Below are positions 51,301 through 63,943 of a stretch of DNA of 64,000 nt, piece after piece. Numbering within the stretch: the stretch's first letter is position 1; each line of letters opens with the position of its first letter. Below the pieces are notes generated by a model. It ran no database searches, was not told where the DNA came from, and worked only from the letters and a program-made list of their open reading frames with translations. Location: contig JAFBJZ010000854.1 in the NCBI GenBank assembly GCA_016785225.1, positions 372,001-436,000 of the forward strand. The letters run 5' to 3'. The stretch comes from Psettodes erumei. Taxonomy: Eukaryota; Chordata; Actinopteri; Pleuronectiformes; Psettodidae. The translations under genes were made by a program, and so were the position numbers.

Positions 51301-54300
51301 GCCTATTTTAGTATTTGAATGTGTGCGTGCACACACATTTGCATTATCTGTATCATTATCTGTACAGTATCTGTGTCCGGTCAAATCTATGATCCCCATT
51401 TTGTCCAACCATATATCAGTCCGGTTGGATAAGGTGTCAACCCATTGTGCTACACAAAGCGATCTTCCAGTATAAACACTTAAAAACAGACATAAATTGT
51501 TTTCCAGACTTCCAGGAATTTCTTCAGCTGTCAATCAACGTGCTCACTGTGCACCTTAGAAACGATCCAAAGTGGAAGGAAGTGGGCCGCTTGCTTCATG
51601 GGGGAGGTAATCGGCCATGTAGACAAACTTTCCTACAGTGAGTTCCTCCTTCCAGGCATTTGTGCCAACACACACACTCAGCATAGCTGCTACAGCTATC
51701 ACTGGCAACAAAAATCTCTGCTTTAACAGTGTCAGAGGGTGTATGCATCTCTCCTCACCAGGCAAGTGTAATCCCACTGTATCCCATTCATTAATGCTAA
51801 TGCTAATGCTTAAGTACAGCGAGATGGTCTTTCCAACCAGACACTCATATCCAAGTGCCAGCTTCTTGAATTAACATGTTTTTTTCGAGCTTGTGAACTT
51901 ATTAATTAAATGGACCTCAGTGGTGGACAGTTTAAGGATCCCATTGTTGATGTTCAAATGAAAGAATGACAACAACCTGTTCAGATAAATGAACTAAGTA
52001 GTGCTAAATATTGTTATTATTTCATGTCAACACTATAGGGCAGCAACTAAGAATTATTTTCATTATTAATTATTGAGATGATTATTTTCTCAGTTAACTG
52101 CTTAATAGTTTGAATAAGATAACATGATCTAAACAACTGGATACCTGCCTTTAGTACTCGATAACTGGTGACACTCGTTGACATTCTGTACCCAGTTACA
52201 CTTACCCATATTTTTTAACTTTTCTTCTCTTATCATGAAGCTCACATTGTGCTGTGTCTGGGCTATGGTCAAAATATCTGTCTTTGTTTTGTCCTCCTGC
52301 AAAGAGAAGTACACTCAAAATTTCCTGCTGTATCAAAGACAGATATTATGTGTTTCACTTGCTTGTTTTGGGGATAAGTATAGTGAAGACTATGCTCCAA
52401 ACCTTCCACCTCATGACACAAATATTGGTTTTGTGACAGTAAACTTGCTGGGTATGCATTCAGAAAAGTGACTTCTGTGTTTGCAAAAGAGTAAATAGTT
52501 TTCCCATTAAGACACTAACTGTTCAGTCTCAGTGCTCCTCGGGCAGATGGCTGTAATGTTTAAGTCCCAGCTGTGCAGCAAAAATGGCTTTTCTTGTGTT
52601 TACAGGTCCATAGTTTTAGGAGTAACTTGTCTGGAGTTCTTGGCAAACGAACAGCATCTATCTGCTTTTCAGATCAGAGAAACTTTAGTTTCTTTCCATC
52701 ATCTACATTCAAGAGGTTTGAACCTTGGGTTTAATTGAAAACATTTTTGTTAAAATGGATATAACTTTCTTTACCATTTTTATCATCAAGTTGTTTGTGT
52801 CTGGTGACATGTAAACACACCTTCTCCGCAGCATCTCATGCAGTGATGGGTAGGTTTGTATTAATGTGACAGTTCCTCTGCAACACATTCCTAAACAGCT
52901 GTCTCATGCTAGCCTTCAGAAGCAGATGCAGCCTCTCTCCTCGAACAGCCTTAAAACCATCATTGATTCTATACAAGGACACTGTTATCACACTTGCAGA
53001 TGTTCTCATTGGAATGGGTTCAATGTGAGATGTGAGGTGAGAGGCCATACTATACTGTAGGTAGCAAATAATGATATAATGCACCTTTTGCAGGAATGGT
53101 CAGTCAAGAATTGGCAAGCTAAATGGTTATGATGGCTAACATGTTTTTTTTGGAGCAATTAACTGGATTTCAGACAGAAAATGGCTGGAATGCTAAAGCA
53201 AGTTACAGGTACCATTCAGAAGATAAAATGCAATCTCATAAATTCACTTTGAAAAATATATCAGTGTGCCCTGAGGCTCATGGGACTTCAAAGCACTGCA
53301 AAAACATTTTATAAAATGAGACAGAACTTAAAGAAGTTTGGGATTGAAGGAGCTCTGTGTTCTTTATGCTTGAAATCCTCTACATGTGGACGTGCAGCTG
53401 TGCAGCATTTCTTCTGTCCACTGTTCACCTGAACACTAACCTCTGTCTACTTCACACGAGTTTCTTAACCTCTTGAGGACTGTAGAAAGTCTTTCAAACA
53501 ACTTGCCCCGCAGGTATTTGGTGATGCGGTTGCCAGGTTTGACCACTTGTTGCCAGCTCCAAAGTAATTTTTTTTGGGTGGTGACTTGTGCCTCTGACAA
53601 CCATCTGTGTTACTCTCTCCATATCTATTTGTGGCATTGGGATACGTGCTTTTTGTCACAACAGCATCTCTGCGTCCGTGGCGCCAGCCCAGGTCTATTA
53701 ACATACCTGTGAAACCAGCAGGAGGCCCAGAGGAGAGAGGCATGCAAATGTACATTTGGCTTGGCATCATTTGATGCCCACATCAAGGGCGCTGCTCTCA
53801 GAGCAGCAGGGCGGTCCAGCAGCACTGACACGGGTTGCTCTTTAGTGAAAAGGGCAAACCGAGGGCTCATACTGAGTGTTAGTTGTTCACCACTACAGGT
53901 GCTCTTATGAAATTCATGTAGGAGTCCTAGTGTGGTACATGATGTACCCCAATGAATGTGTTCAAAGACTGGCTTTTCATGGCAAAGATTTAGTGTTGCT
54001 TTGATTTTAAATATTGTAGCATCTAATGTCGCAGAATTAGCTGAGTCTAGATCAAATATTTCTGTTGTGTGGTACAAGCTCCAAAAGTTTTTTTCTGCGT
54101 CTGTGTTTGGAGCAAAGTGAACTACGGATAGAAAGCATTAGCGTTCAACGTGTTACATTAACATCCATTCAATTTGTGTATCCAAAAGTTTGTAGTGTAC
54201 CATTTCCCAGTTGTGGGTACACATGCAGTTTTCCAGGAAGAAAAGAGAAAAAAAACAGCTTATTGTTATCTTAAGCTGTATTTTTATTCTATTTTTAAAT

Positions 54301-55196
54301 TAATGTGATGAAGTACCTTGATTTTATTTGACTGGATTGGCTAAAAACAGACATTTCTCTCTGATCATTTAAACCGTGCACGATTCCTCCATTGATTTTC
54401 CAGACAATTTACTGTCACAACATAATGATGCTGCATATTCAGTTTTACAAACCATGATAGAGGTTTTTTAGCCACACGTTATTGCTAATGATGTACAGAC
54501 TGCAGTATTTGAGAGGTTTCTCGCCAAGTTACTTACTTTCTTAATAAACATTTTTTCGTCTGTTGCAGACACAGGAGAGGAGGAATCATTTTGAATTACC
54601 CACGCCAGTTTCTGCGCTGCATTGTTTTCCATTACAATATTCATCACAAAAGCAATCTCACTTTAAGCCCGTGATTGATTTCTGCAGTGTCATCATCAGG
54701 GGTTGTTTTAACCTTTCACTCTGCTCATTTTGATATATGAGCATGTGTTTTTAATTCAGAATCGCCAAGCTTGGACCCTTTTGGTTTTTTTTGACAGTTT
54801 GATTAAGTACTCAGGCTCCCAGAAATCTTCCATGTTCAGTCCTCTATTTTCATAAAACACTAGTGACCATCTTCATATCAAATATGAATGTAAATCCATT
54901 ATCACTACAGTGTGATTCAAGCACAGAAACATGCAGCAGGTCTGTTTTTGTCTCCTGAGTCAAATGTTCCTCAACAAAGCTCCTTTCTGAAGGATTCTCA
55001 CACTATAAGGCTATATCGCTTAGACATAAAATGATAGCCATGACGATAAAATCCCACAATCTGGGAAAAAAATAAAGGGAGTCTCCCTTGTTCAAGGCTT
55101 CCCCAGGTTGTGGGTTGTCTTGTCTCAAGACAATAGATCTGGCAGTAGCTGACCACAGCTGTGTTTGTGCTGGTTTGGCCTACTGGAGTACCCCCC

Positions 55197-55238
<42 letters not shown>

Positions 55239-58200
55239 ACCCTTTCCTCCAGCTGACCCTCTTGACTGAGCTAGGACGTCCCTGAAGGCCTGAGGGCAGC
55301 ATGGGCTTAAAGCAGGAGGAAGAAGAGGAGGCAGGTGAGTGCAGACTGCAGGATAACTTCACCCTCATCTCCTTCCTCCTCTGCCTGTGTGAACTTTGCT
55401 GTTTAGTCTGCAGGAGTTCAGACAAAACACATCAGCAAATTATTATCAGATCCAGTGAAGCCAAGTCGACAATACTGTCTCAGTAAGATACGTTTTCTTG
55501 AGGAGACTTTGTTAGCAAGGCAGCAGCAGAGGACATACCATAGAGCAGTGTTGTGTACTTGAGGTTGCGCCATCAGTTAGTGGAAAAATCCACCCTCAAA
55601 TACACTGATTTCACCAGTTTAATGCATTCCAGGTTTTTACTCTGTGCTCAGGCATTCCAGTCTAGTTTTGGTTTACAAAGGTGTATGTGAATGTGCTATC
55701 TATTTCTAAATTAGTAATTTATGTCACCATTCTGATTTTCTTAAGAAATTTTTCTGACAGCTGCCAGCAAATTACGGGAATTGCATTTAGTATTGGTTAA
55801 GCATGTGAGTCCATTTAGTTAAAACACGCTTGATTTTCTGTGATTGATTTCTCTGCTGTGTGATTTTCAAGCCCAAGACATCCAAACCTGACCATCAGTG
55901 TTCCAGGAAAGCTGAATATTGATCGGCAGTTAGTCATAGCTGCACAGGAAATATGAGAGCAAGGCAACAAGTTTGGTCTGCCTAATCGGTGTGAGTGACA
56001 AAAACATAAAGCAACATGATTAATCAAGGAATGAGGTGCATCATTCTTAGAGGGGTTTATTCTCTAGCCCTCAATAGGCATTCAAGAGTTCTTACATAGA
56101 ATAGTTTCAGAACACAGAATAAATACAGTAGAAGAAAAGCGAACATGCTCTGTTCATCTACCCTGCTCTGTGGTTGTTCAGTCATGCTGGGTGTGTCCTG
56201 GTGGCTCCAGCCAGGTGATCTGATCAGGAATGCACTCATCACCACCTCACTCTGTGGGACCTTTCAGGGGTAACCAAGCATGTCCAGCTGGGATTTTTTT
56301 TGTCCTGCACTCTTCTGCTACCACATGAAAAAGACCCAATTTCATCCAACACATGAGCCATTCTTCTAAAAAGAAGTGGGTAGTTCGTGGGTAAAAAAGA
56401 ATTTCTTCCTCCTCTGTCACAGCTATTAAGTTTGTGTTTCATGATCTATGGTGCAGTGGAAATAGTTTTCCTCCTCTGTCGAAAACACAAGGTGCTTTGT
56501 TGTTTCATCATGTGTGCAAAAGCGGCCCTTAACTCTTGAACTAAAATTCCCAAGTTTTCATTCACCTTTAAAGCAACACAAAAGAATAGAAGTTTTTCTT
56601 TTGTCCTTTGTGTGTCTTTCCTGGCGCACACAAATCGGTGCTGAGTGGCACAAACAGAGGGGTGAGTGTGTGTGAGTAGCTCTCTCAGCCAGTTATGTTT
56701 TTTGCCAAACAGGTCAGACTGACCTTCTGTCAGAAACAAGGCTGTGAAACACTGGGATCTGCTTTATGTTTTGCACCTGTTGGGAGCTTTAAGGATTTAA
56801 ACAAATAGAGTCATATGTCTCTGAGATTTTGTGACTGAGTGAATGTTGAGATATCCAGATATCCTTCACAAGAGAGCTGGGGCTGCTTTCAACTCTCTGT
56901 ACCCGTCTTTTAATGTCTTGCAATCATTCTATCATTCTCAACTGTTTTCTGTTTAATTCCTCATTTCTCTCTCTCCCCTACATTGTGCCAAATTTAGTCA
57001 AACAACCCAGATTCTTCTTCATGTGTTAGTAGGGTTGTGCAATGAGCATGATTAAGTGAAGGCTGTTGTGTAACCTGCCCATTTTGAGGCTTGAGCATGA
57101 TTAGGATCTTATCTGAGTGGAGCCGGACTTGTTCTGATGGTGGATATATTTTATAAGAGAATCTTCAAATCAGACATCTGGAATCTTCCTCTCTGAACTG
57201 AGCTTTGTTATGTCATTATTATTTATCATTATTTAAAATCTTCTTTTTGCTGAGAATGGAGCCAAATGCAATGTTGTGTAAAATATGGAGTCACTTACCA
57301 CCTGTGCTGTGTCAGTGTAGCAATTGCATTTGTTTTTGGGTTAATCCTACCTTTTTTGTTAGCATGATCATGCGAAAAATAATTAAGGGGATTTTCATTA
57401 AATTTTTTAACAAAGGTTGCCCCCTGTAATCATCTATTTGTGAACCAGATCTGTGGTTCAGTTCACTGAACTCAAGAAAATAGAAAATGTTCAGCCTAGG
57501 TGGAGGTCTGCACTGTCTAAGTGCTTTCTAGTTTGAGGAATGTAGTTTTTCTGTTCCAGGTAATCAACGAGCTGCTGAGACTGAAATATGACAGCTGCTG
57601 GCTTTCATCCTTCAAACCTTGAAGTCATTCACACAGGACACTGCACTGTATCGGTGTCGCTCAAAAACAGACATTATCAAGCATATCCCTGCCACTCAGA
57701 ATTTCTCTTCTCTATCTACTCCATCAACAGTAAACTGCTTCTTTTCTCATGTGTCTATGTTAGATTCATTTCTAGGGAAGTGGAAAGCATTCCTCTGGTG
57801 ATTATTTCATTCTAATACTCCCAAAATCCATTAACGTAAGAGCTTTCATCTATCATATTAGCTTTAATAATGAGAGCTCTCTTGAACGACAGGATGTGCA
57901 TGGGAACAGCCTGTCCCTGTGAATCTGCTCAGTTTTCCTGTGATCTTCCAAAAAGAAATTAAACTTCAATATCTAGTTTCACATATTTCACTGGTCATGA
58001 AACGATCGATTCAGCAGAAAATCACAGTTACTCATGTTGGGGTTGCATTTGATAGTTATGGAAATACCAAGCAATAACTTTATTTCATTCATTTAATAAA
58101 GCCTCTCTTTCTCTCTCCAGTTGAAGCAGCCTGACAAGGCAGCAGCAGCAGCTCACACCTATTTCCAGGCCAACCCAGAACACGTGGAGATGGGTCAGAA

Positions 58201-61200
58201 CCTGGAACAATACAAAGACGTGCAGGGGATCAAGGAGGACCACTTTGTAGACCGAGAAGCCCGGCCTCACCAAGTAGGTTTGATATAGATACAATAGGTT
58301 TCATTTCTTGATACTGCATATGCTCTTTTTTCCACCCTCTTGCATGTTGATGCTACAATTAATGACCTGTGGCCATTTAACCATCTTTTATCGGGCTTTT
58401 CTAAAATGTTTGGCCAGTGATTTTAGTTTTTATGCTTCAGTTCTTTTCAAAAAGGACAGTACAAGGTCCTTTGTGTTAACAGCCCTTGCAGAAACTCATT
58501 TAGGCCTTTTAGTGCTGGTTGTGGTGAACCTCTGAATGCTAGAGTTTTGGATCCTTTGCCTCCTGCTCCTGTGTCTGTCTGTTGTTTCTATCTTTTGCTA
58601 TCCTTTCTCTCTTCATCCTCAAGTGAAGCTCACAAAACCATAGAGACTTACAAATCTACATTGAAAGATTTTAAGCTTTTGTTCATACCTACTGTACCTT
58701 CAATAGACTTTTAAGGATGACTTATTTAAGTTATTTGTCTTTGCGACTTCACATACTGCTTGACTTGTGTGCAACATTCCACCCCAGAGCACGTTTTACC
58801 TGGCAACAATATATTTATCTGTAGATGCACTGATATATATTGTTATTTTAAATTAATTTGAAAATAACTGACAGTAGGAAATGCTTTCTGACAACTATTT
58901 CCTGTCCTCCTGTTTATTCTAACAAAATGACTATTGCTGCTCTGGGAAACTTGATGCGCACCAAAAAAAAAAGCAATTATGAGCTGGCTACAAGTTCTAC
59001 CAACAGTATTTGAACTTTGTTAGAGAACCACACGCAGATATTGACTGATGTCTAAATTTCATGGACAAGTAACTTTCCTGAACATTGAAGGCCATAAGTA
59101 ATGATCCCATTTTTCTCATCGTCTTCCATCTCTCCTCCATCTGCAGCGCTCATTCACTGCAGCAGTGGGGCTGTATGACAGGGGCAACTACGAGGCTGCT
59201 ATCACTCTGTTCGAGGAAGCTCTGGTTGAGTACTTTAAAGCAGATGTGGAGTGTCGGGCCCTGTGCCAAGCACCACAGAGGTTTGAGGGCCATGATCACC
59301 TCCGCTACCGTTACAGCCTCCATGAACTCATATCAGGTAAGAGCCAAAGGAACACATTTGGACAGAAAACAGTTGTTGACATGCATTTATCCTCGAGCAG
59401 CACACAATGTCAGACATCACACATGTCTTTTCTATAGAATATGGGGTATGTAGAGCTCAGTCCTCCACCTGTGGGTAACAAAATCTTTTAATAAGATTCC
59501 AGCGTGGACACATCCACAGCATGGATTTTTTTTTTTTTGGGGTTGTCATTCCCTCTCTCTCTCCCTCCTTTTTTCCAGCCATGTACTGTCTAAATACCCC
59601 CCCGCACAGTGTAGCTTTAAATTGTTTTCTTAATATTTGTTTTTATTGGCCGCCAAACTTCTGCTGACCCTTCATATGTTGCAATACAGAGATTTATATG
59701 ACAGTGCACTGGCTTACCTGTAAAAGACTTTTTCCCAAATTACACAAATTACATGAGCTTTTCATTGTTGCATGATTTCCATAGGACTAGGGTCTTGTAT
59801 TATTAAATTAGGTGGAAACCTGCATGCAAAAATGAATGGAGTGCAAATTTTAGGGTTTATGGTTTTACTTATTAAAGGCATCTGATCCTGCTGTGTTTGG
59901 TTCACTGACATTGCTTAGGTAAGACAATGCTTTGCCACATTGGGCGGCACTAAACCCCATAGATGGCGTGTTGAGCCATGCTGTAGAAAATCTAAGGTAC
60001 AATTAAGTTCCAACTGATCTAAAGGGCTTTGGTTTTTGGAGTATCAATCTTGTACTGTATGTTCTTAGTGAAACTCAGATTGACAGATTACGTCACATGC
60101 AGATGCTGCTAGGAAATTTAACTCAGTTTACACAGCTGATCACAAAAGAATCAAATAGTAAAAAAAAAAACAAACAATAATACAAAAGTAAGACTGGACT
60201 GAGTTCCAGTTGGCACCAGTGGATTGAGTGATATCCTCTGCTGTTCAAACCCATTAGCTGAGCCATGCGCAGTTAGCTTTGGGATTTGGTAGCCATGCTC
60301 TATTAGCATTTTCGACAGTCCAGGAAAAAATCCTGAACCAAAGCCAGGATAGCAGCCTGAGTGCAACCAAAAATCCCATGACTCACTACAAAACTGCCTC
60401 TTCTCCTTCTCTCTCTTTAACCTCATGTAACCTTTTTTTCCTGCAAAAACTTGCTAAAGCACAACTGCAGGTGCAGAGTCATTTTTTTCTTGGCATCAAC
60501 TTTTAAAGGACATACTGGTATTTTTGCATGTTTCAAATCATTTACAATAAATTACATTCGGTTGTTCCAGTTATAAGCATAAAATAGTTTTGACAGTGTT
60601 CCAGTTTGATGCATTCAGATTCAGTTTGTTTTTCTGACAAATGCAAAAACTGTTTGGAAGTTGACTCTTAAGGTTCAAGATTTTGAGGTTCCTTTCTTGT
60701 GACTGAACACACCACCAGTCCATGAAAGATTAATATAAACTTGCTCAACATAGACAAATGTACAGTGATTTATGCATACATGTATATTTAATTTAGAGCA
60801 ACATTCAAGTATGCAAGTTATCCCATTTTATTAGGTACAGTTTCTGTACAATTAAATGTAAACCAACTGTTCTGCCACAAGGCTAACTTTTTGATACTGT
60901 CATAGAGGTGTTAATCTTTAGTGATGTTGTGTGCTAGATTACATTATATTCAGAGGACCCCCCCACCCCCAAACACACACACACACACACACACACGTAT
61001 ATAAAGAGGGAGCACTACAATGTAGTCCAGGGCAACACCACCCTTAACTTGGAACTCACTCATGAATATATAATTGAATTTGCACATTTCTGGCATTGTC
61101 TCCAAAAAATGGAACATTATGAGTCTCACAAAGTAGGATTTATGACAAGTCTGTTGTATTGGATTGCATTAGATTGTCGTCTTGGACAGTGGTTTTAGTA

Positions 61201-63885
61201 ACTAGGATCAAACATCGAGAAACAGGCGCCAACTGCATCTTCTTCCCACATGCACCTCTCCCTGTTTTCTTTCTTCTTCCCACCTCTCTGTCCTAAACAG
61301 GACAGAGCAGTACAACAACAGAGGTCATTATAATGCAACTACAGCTCTAGAGCAACAATTAGCATTCATCAACCTGTCAGTTACAGAGAAAGGTCTCATA
61401 GGCATTATTTCACCACCAAGTGTTCATCATACAATTGTAATGAGCTTCATAATAAGAAGCACTTATCTCACATTTTATGTAGTGAGTTATATTTTTGTCT
61501 AGTTAACAACATGATTTTTGAGCCAACACTGTGGGAGTCTGTTGGTTTATATGTCGTTCATCATTGAGTCAGACTTGTTAAATGTGGAGGGTCGCATGTA
61601 TCCACAACAAAACACTTCCACCAGTTGATAATTAGATGATTCTTCTTATACAACAACTTTGATCAGAGGTGCTTTTGTTAACACAAGTCAGGCCTTTCTG
61701 ACTAAAAACTGAGGTGGGTTGTGTGCAGTAGCCGCAGCTTAATTGCTGACAAGTGTGCTTTGTCTCAAATATGTATGGCCCGGTTGCAAAAACACTGAAT
61801 AGGGGGGTAATTAGTTTTGGCCTGGCTTTGTTTTACTTACAATCAGGAGATTATTTTCCATAGTAGCACTATAGTAGAGACTGTGATCATTGCGTTTATT
61901 TTTTTAAAGATGTATTCATGTATTGGTCAGTGTAATATGTGTTGTTTTGTGGGTTGAATGAAAAATAGAAAGGATTTAATAGAATTACATTTTTCATGCA
62001 TAGGCTTCACCGACTAAGAAACAGCTTTACATTACTCTGTGATTCCATCCTAACACAACTTGGATCCCTGCTCCGCTGAGACTCCTGAAGAAATTGAAAT
62101 GTACCACAACTCTGTTTGTTTGAGAGTGAAGAAAAGATGGTGCTGCAGCTGCTCAAAAGTGACCTCACTCTACATACATCCTCACAATGTGTTAACACAT
62201 GAGCATGCTGTCGTCCACCCTGATGCTTGTCCTCTCGGGGCTTGACATAGGGGAATGATATGTAACACCTTGTGAAATCTGTCTTCCCCCAGAAGGATCA
62301 ACAAAAATCGGGATTTATCTCTTCCTGAGGAGCAACAAAGACATGAAAGCCCTGTACTGTATTTAATGGAACAACATTTTAATGGATAGAATTTATGTGA
62401 CGGTGGACTTGCTTTATTTGATTTGAAAATCATGAAAAGACACTCAACAAAAACTGGACAACGGGGAACAAGAGACACTTGTTACCATTGATGCACAAAC
62501 AGTGAACATCATAGTTTGTTCAATACACAGTTCTTTTTATTTTCAGCAACAGGACACGTTATGATATTTATTGTCATGTTCATTGGAGGCCTATACAACA
62601 TACAAATGGTATTTTATCATCTTATTTGGTGCTGCTTTGCTCTCAAGTGACATGTCATGTTGGAATTCATATTTTTCTTTTTCCCTCTGTCTCTGGTTTC
62701 CATCTTGATCTTCGTCTCAGATTTTTTTCAGATGTATTATACGCTGTGATGACAGACTGGTTCTGTTGTAGTCAAAGAAAATGACTGTGTTTCATCATTG
62801 CAATGATGAAATTGTAACGTTTCCATTAAACTGTCTGAAACACTAGCAAGTCATTTGTTGTTTAACAGATGTTTTGGTTTTTGGTCTTTTTTAAGTGTGT
62901 GAAGCATCCATTTAACCATGAGCTGATATCACATAAATGATCTCATCAGCAGCTATGGGCATTACACCAGCAATATACTGGATTTACCAGCATTAAACCC
63001 AGTATATATAGTAATCATTTAATTTCTTTTGGTGATAGGAGCACTGACCAAATTAAGAAGGAATTTACATCTCAAAGTTATGCTGATGATATTAATCCTT
63101 TTTGTTGCAGATCACTTCACTCAGGTGCTGCACTGTGAGCACGAGTGTGTCAGAGATCTGGCCACCCGACCAGGCCGCCTCTCACCCATGGAGAACTACC
63201 TGCCTCTGCACTATGACTACCTTCAGTTTGCCTACTTCCAGGGTATGTTAAACGTTTTTCATGTTTTTTGAATACTTCAAAAACACCATTAAATGAATAT
63301 TCAGACCTTTTTGTGTTTCATTGTCATCACTTTTTCTTTAACACTGAACTCTGTGCAGCATTTTTAGGTTCCCAGACATGTTGTCTATCTGACTGTACTT
63401 GTAATTATGAACAAAGATGGATACGCCCATAGGTCATACACACACACACACACACACATGAACTTGTGGTGACCACAAAGAGCTGCAGACAGGTTGAGTC
63501 AATCAGCAGTGTGCCACACCCTGATAGAAGCTTCATATTGTTTCACATCAAGTCATATTGACATTATCATTGTGCGTGATCACTTTTATATGGGTGTGTA
63601 CAGTCTGAAGCCAGGTCTGTGTGTGTGTGTGTGTTTGTGTGTGTTTGTGCATGTGGATGAATGGATAGCCTCAAGTTTCATATTGTTGATGGATTAATGA
63701 AAATCTCTTCGAGACAAGAGTGTTGGCACAACAACAAAGCGTAGTAGTTGGGAAGGACAGTGCACTGAGGAGCTGTGAGATCACCAGATTATACTTAATG
63801 ACCTATAAGCATGTGGCTCTAATAAAGAAAAGTGGATCATTGGATCTGTACAAACACACAGAGAGCATGTTTTGATTCACAGCTG

Positions 63886-63943
<58 letters not shown>

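Larger units (their letters stand above)
24208..58120 (+). other. p3h2: p3h2 intron 1, about 33.9 kb
   Basis: One intron occupies more than half the window. Its ends are GTAGGAGG and TTTCTCTCTCCAG, and the frame is preserved between CAG-AAG and TTG-AAG codons. Within it I see only simple repeats and dispersed-repeat fragments, annotated separately. Open frames such as 42228-42779 minus, 53625-54077 minus and 26442-26798 plus are either microsatellite translations or have no recognisable motif. The intron could hide regulatory elements or an alternative first exon, but I cannot support any. Confidence 0.8.
59337..63110 (+). other. p3h2: p3h2 intron 3
   Basis: GT-AG intron of about 3.8 kb containing the inverted repeat-like block at 60822-61180 and an AC tract. 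Otherwise AT-rich and without a supported gene. Confidence 0.8.

Noticed and set aside
53625..54077. Minus-strand 150-codon open frame as a gene
   Set aside because: No recognisable domain, no flanking splice or polyadenylation signals, and intronic position. Kept only as a low-interest observation.
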